A stretch of 64,000 nucleotides of DNA. Source: Orbilia blumenaviensis (Eukaryota; Ascomycota; Orbiliomycetes; Orbiliales; Orbiliaceae). Under the pieces are notes generated by a model, which was not told where the DNA came from, did not search any database, and saw nothing but the letters and a program-made list of their open reading frames with translations. The stretch spans positions 1,054,001 through 1,118,000 of the forward strand of contig JAVHNS010000007.1 in assembly GCA_036872755.1 (NCBI GenBank), given 5' to 3'. Of this stretch, positions 62,394 to 64,000 are shown piece by piece; positions within the stretch are counted from its first letter, which is position 1; each line of letters starts with the position of its first letter. The translations under genes were made by a program, and so were the position numbers.

Positions 62394-63273
62394 TATGAAT
62401 CCTATCGCATATCCTTTTCAGTTTCAGATAGTTGGAAGAATTTATGAACAAGTGTTTTGCCTATTTATCTTTTAATCGATTAGCTTACATTAAAGCTTAA
62501 CATTTATTTATTTACCTACTTATATCAATGCAAGATAGTTATGCAATGAAGTTGTATTAACCTTTAAGGTTTCGCACTAGTGTACCTGACTACCTGTTAC
62601 CACGGAATCAATATTATATTTTCTCTACATGTCTGCAGGCAAGCACATGTAGAGGTACCTACATCACAGCTGCCAACCAGGACCAGGATCAACCCCGGTC
62701 CACAATGTAGCTGCAATGAGGTTTGCATTACATATATTAGGCCATCCTTTATCCTTAAATCCGATACAGACCATCAAGTACAAGTAGTCGCCAAGCTCGA
62801 GCACCCACAGGAATAATTAGAGCAAACCTATCATATGGGTTGCAATTGGCTTAACCCACCAAGGAGCTACAGGTGGTGCCATGGCAAGCTTTTCAGCATA
62901 ACAGGTGTCTCACTCGTTGTCACCAGCGCTCAGATTCATTGTAAAAATCTCGAGGACTGACGATACGTATGTAGGTAGACATTTCTCCCTCCATATACGT
63001 TTGAACCCTGTTTGAAAAAAATATATATGCATTTGCGCATAAGCTTGCCAGAAATGAAGAAGAAATTTTGTATGCACTTTGAGCCCTTGATACATGCGCC
63101 AACCGCTTAGAAGCGGCTCTTCGGATCCCAGAGCAGAACAAAACACCAAACCCGCTCATAGATATTTCTTTCAGTTGAGAAACTGGTAATATGTACATTA
63201 TAGGCTTAGGCATACCTTCTGTAGTGTTAGCACGCTCTAGTAGGCACTGCGTGGAAATTTGCTCCCGTCAAAC
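62394..63273. other. 880-bp spacer between convergent genes
   Basis: This lies between the giant gene (+) and the VWA gene (-). It is AT-rich with no supported gene; the 78-codon frame at 62580-62816 has no motif. Confidence 0.5.
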
Positions 63274-64000
63274 TTATTTAGTCTGTTGCCCAAGAGCTGC
63301 TAAAAAGATTTCAAGCAGCTGTATTTCGAAAAATCATTAGTTAACTCACTAATCGACTCGCTAAATGTCTTCAAAGTTTCCATTAAACTAAAATTCGGGG
63401 CGGAACTTACCTTTTTGACGTATTCTTTATTTCCATGGGCTTCGGCAGCCATCCGAGCCCTCGCCATAACGGCTGCGTTATCATCCGGTAGTTTTTCCAT
63501 AGAACAGTATACCCATTCACTCAATTCTTTACACCGTTTAAGTTGCCTCAAAAAACTTTCGGCACAACCATCATTCCCAATCTTTGAAATGATAAAAATA
63601 ACAGCTGCTTCGCCGTAGCCCATTACCTCTTTCGACCCCTTGCAGTTTATAACAGCATCTTTAAAGGCATCTTCACCCTCTCCGGTAGGCTAGATCATCC
63701 ATGTTGGTTAGTAAATAGTGAAGCCCCTGGTGAATATTAAAGTATAAAAAAATCTCATGGTTTCAACTTCAGTACTTACTGCCCCATCTGTAATTACCAC
63801 TACAATCAAAGGTTTGGTAAATCTTCCTTCCCGCATCTTTTGTATTACCATTGGCTGAATGATTTTTTCATTGACCTTTTTCCCCAGTTCCGTAATACCA
63901 CCCCAATCTTCCTCCACAGCGCTCCATTGGTTCTCAATGAATTCTCTACCCACCATATTATCCCAACGACCATTCGCGTCATTTTCGTAATTCAAAAAAC
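63274..64000 (-). CDS. Fungal VWA-domain protein, 3' part (runs off the edge)
   Basis: Minus strand, partial. Exons seen: from beyond 64000 to 63780, then 63689-63411, then 63318-63274; all joins are in phase 0. The visible N-terminal part (NGRWDNMVGREFIENQW, then TELGKKVNEKIIQPMV, then PLIVVVITDGA) is the second half of a von Willebrand factor A domain, with the ITDGA strand-turn. It continues GYGEAAVIFIISKIGNDGCAESFLRQL, which matches the widespread fungal single-domain VWA proteins whose tail usually reads FLxxLD. The last exon encodes LLEIFLAALGQQTK. The metal-site DxSxS would lie upstream, outside the window, so whether it is intact is unknown. Function in fungi is not established; these proteins are often paralogous and lineage-expanded. 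Confidence 0.75.

Noticed and set aside
1..64000. CRISPR array, integrated virus or biosynthetic gene cluster
   Set aside because: No spaced direct repeats, no capsid/polymerase/integrase frames, and no PKS, NRPS, terpene or P450 genes were seen.

Overview
The window is nuclear DNA from a filamentous ascomycete (Pezizomycotina). Genes carry short spliceosomal introns (mostly 50-120 bp, GTAAGT/GTATGT-type donors, CTAAC/CTGAC-like branch sites), intergenic spacers are long, there are no operons or bacterial ribosome sites, and the families are typical of fungi (DUF1752 regulator, Shr3, dysferlin-type peroxin, NACHT-TPR receptor, fungal VWA protein). One gene has 14 exons, including very small ones. 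That may point to an intron-rich, early-diverging Pezizomycotina lineage such as Pezizomycetes or Orbiliomycetes; this placement is a weak inference.

Layout. (1) 1-20 kb is nearly gene-free. It holds one recognisable gene, a DUF1752/DUF3295 regulatory protein (10417-12018), with about 10 kb of empty sequence upstream and 8 kb downstream. These flanks contain simple repeats and several strong hairpins. (2) 20-25.4 kb is one gene for a CCCH + RWD-like + CHY zinc-finger protein. Its 3' half is broken into exons of 9-55 nt separated by introns of up to 488 bp, so an ORF scan misses it. (3) 26.8-49.4 kb is a gene-dense housekeeping block: IND1/NUBPL (-), BFR2/AATF (+), ICP55 (+), a Cue2-like CUE/Smr protein (+), mitochondrial FMT1 (-), the CWC16-family splicing factor Saf4/CCDC130 (-), a small ankyrin protein (+), SWC4/DMAP1 (-), NOP16 (+), a STIMATE/TMEM110-like membrane protein (-), SHR3 (-) and a Pex24-family peroxin (+). 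(4) 49.4-64 kb looks accessory: a NACHT-TPR STAND receptor, a 1850-residue disordered protein with a hydrophobic C-terminus and no family I recognise, and the 3' part of a fungal VWA protein running off the right edge.

How the genes relate. This is not a pathway cluster, but there are themes. IND1, ICP55 and FMT1 all act in mitochondria. BFR2 and NOP16 are both ribosome-assembly factors, and each carries the same RRPE-like 9-mer about 90 bp before its ATG. Several pairs are divergent and share compact promoters (IND1/BFR2, Saf4/ankyrin, SWC4/NOP16, SHR3/PEX24).

Most unusual items: the micro-exon CHY gene with a probable GC-AG intron; four stop-free introns of length divisible by three; a one-base frame break in BFR2; a 31-nt U tract just after a SHR3 donor; and the giant orphan protein next to the STAND receptor. 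All exon maps come from splice-site reading, frame arithmetic and recalled family similarity; no transcript data or database search was available.
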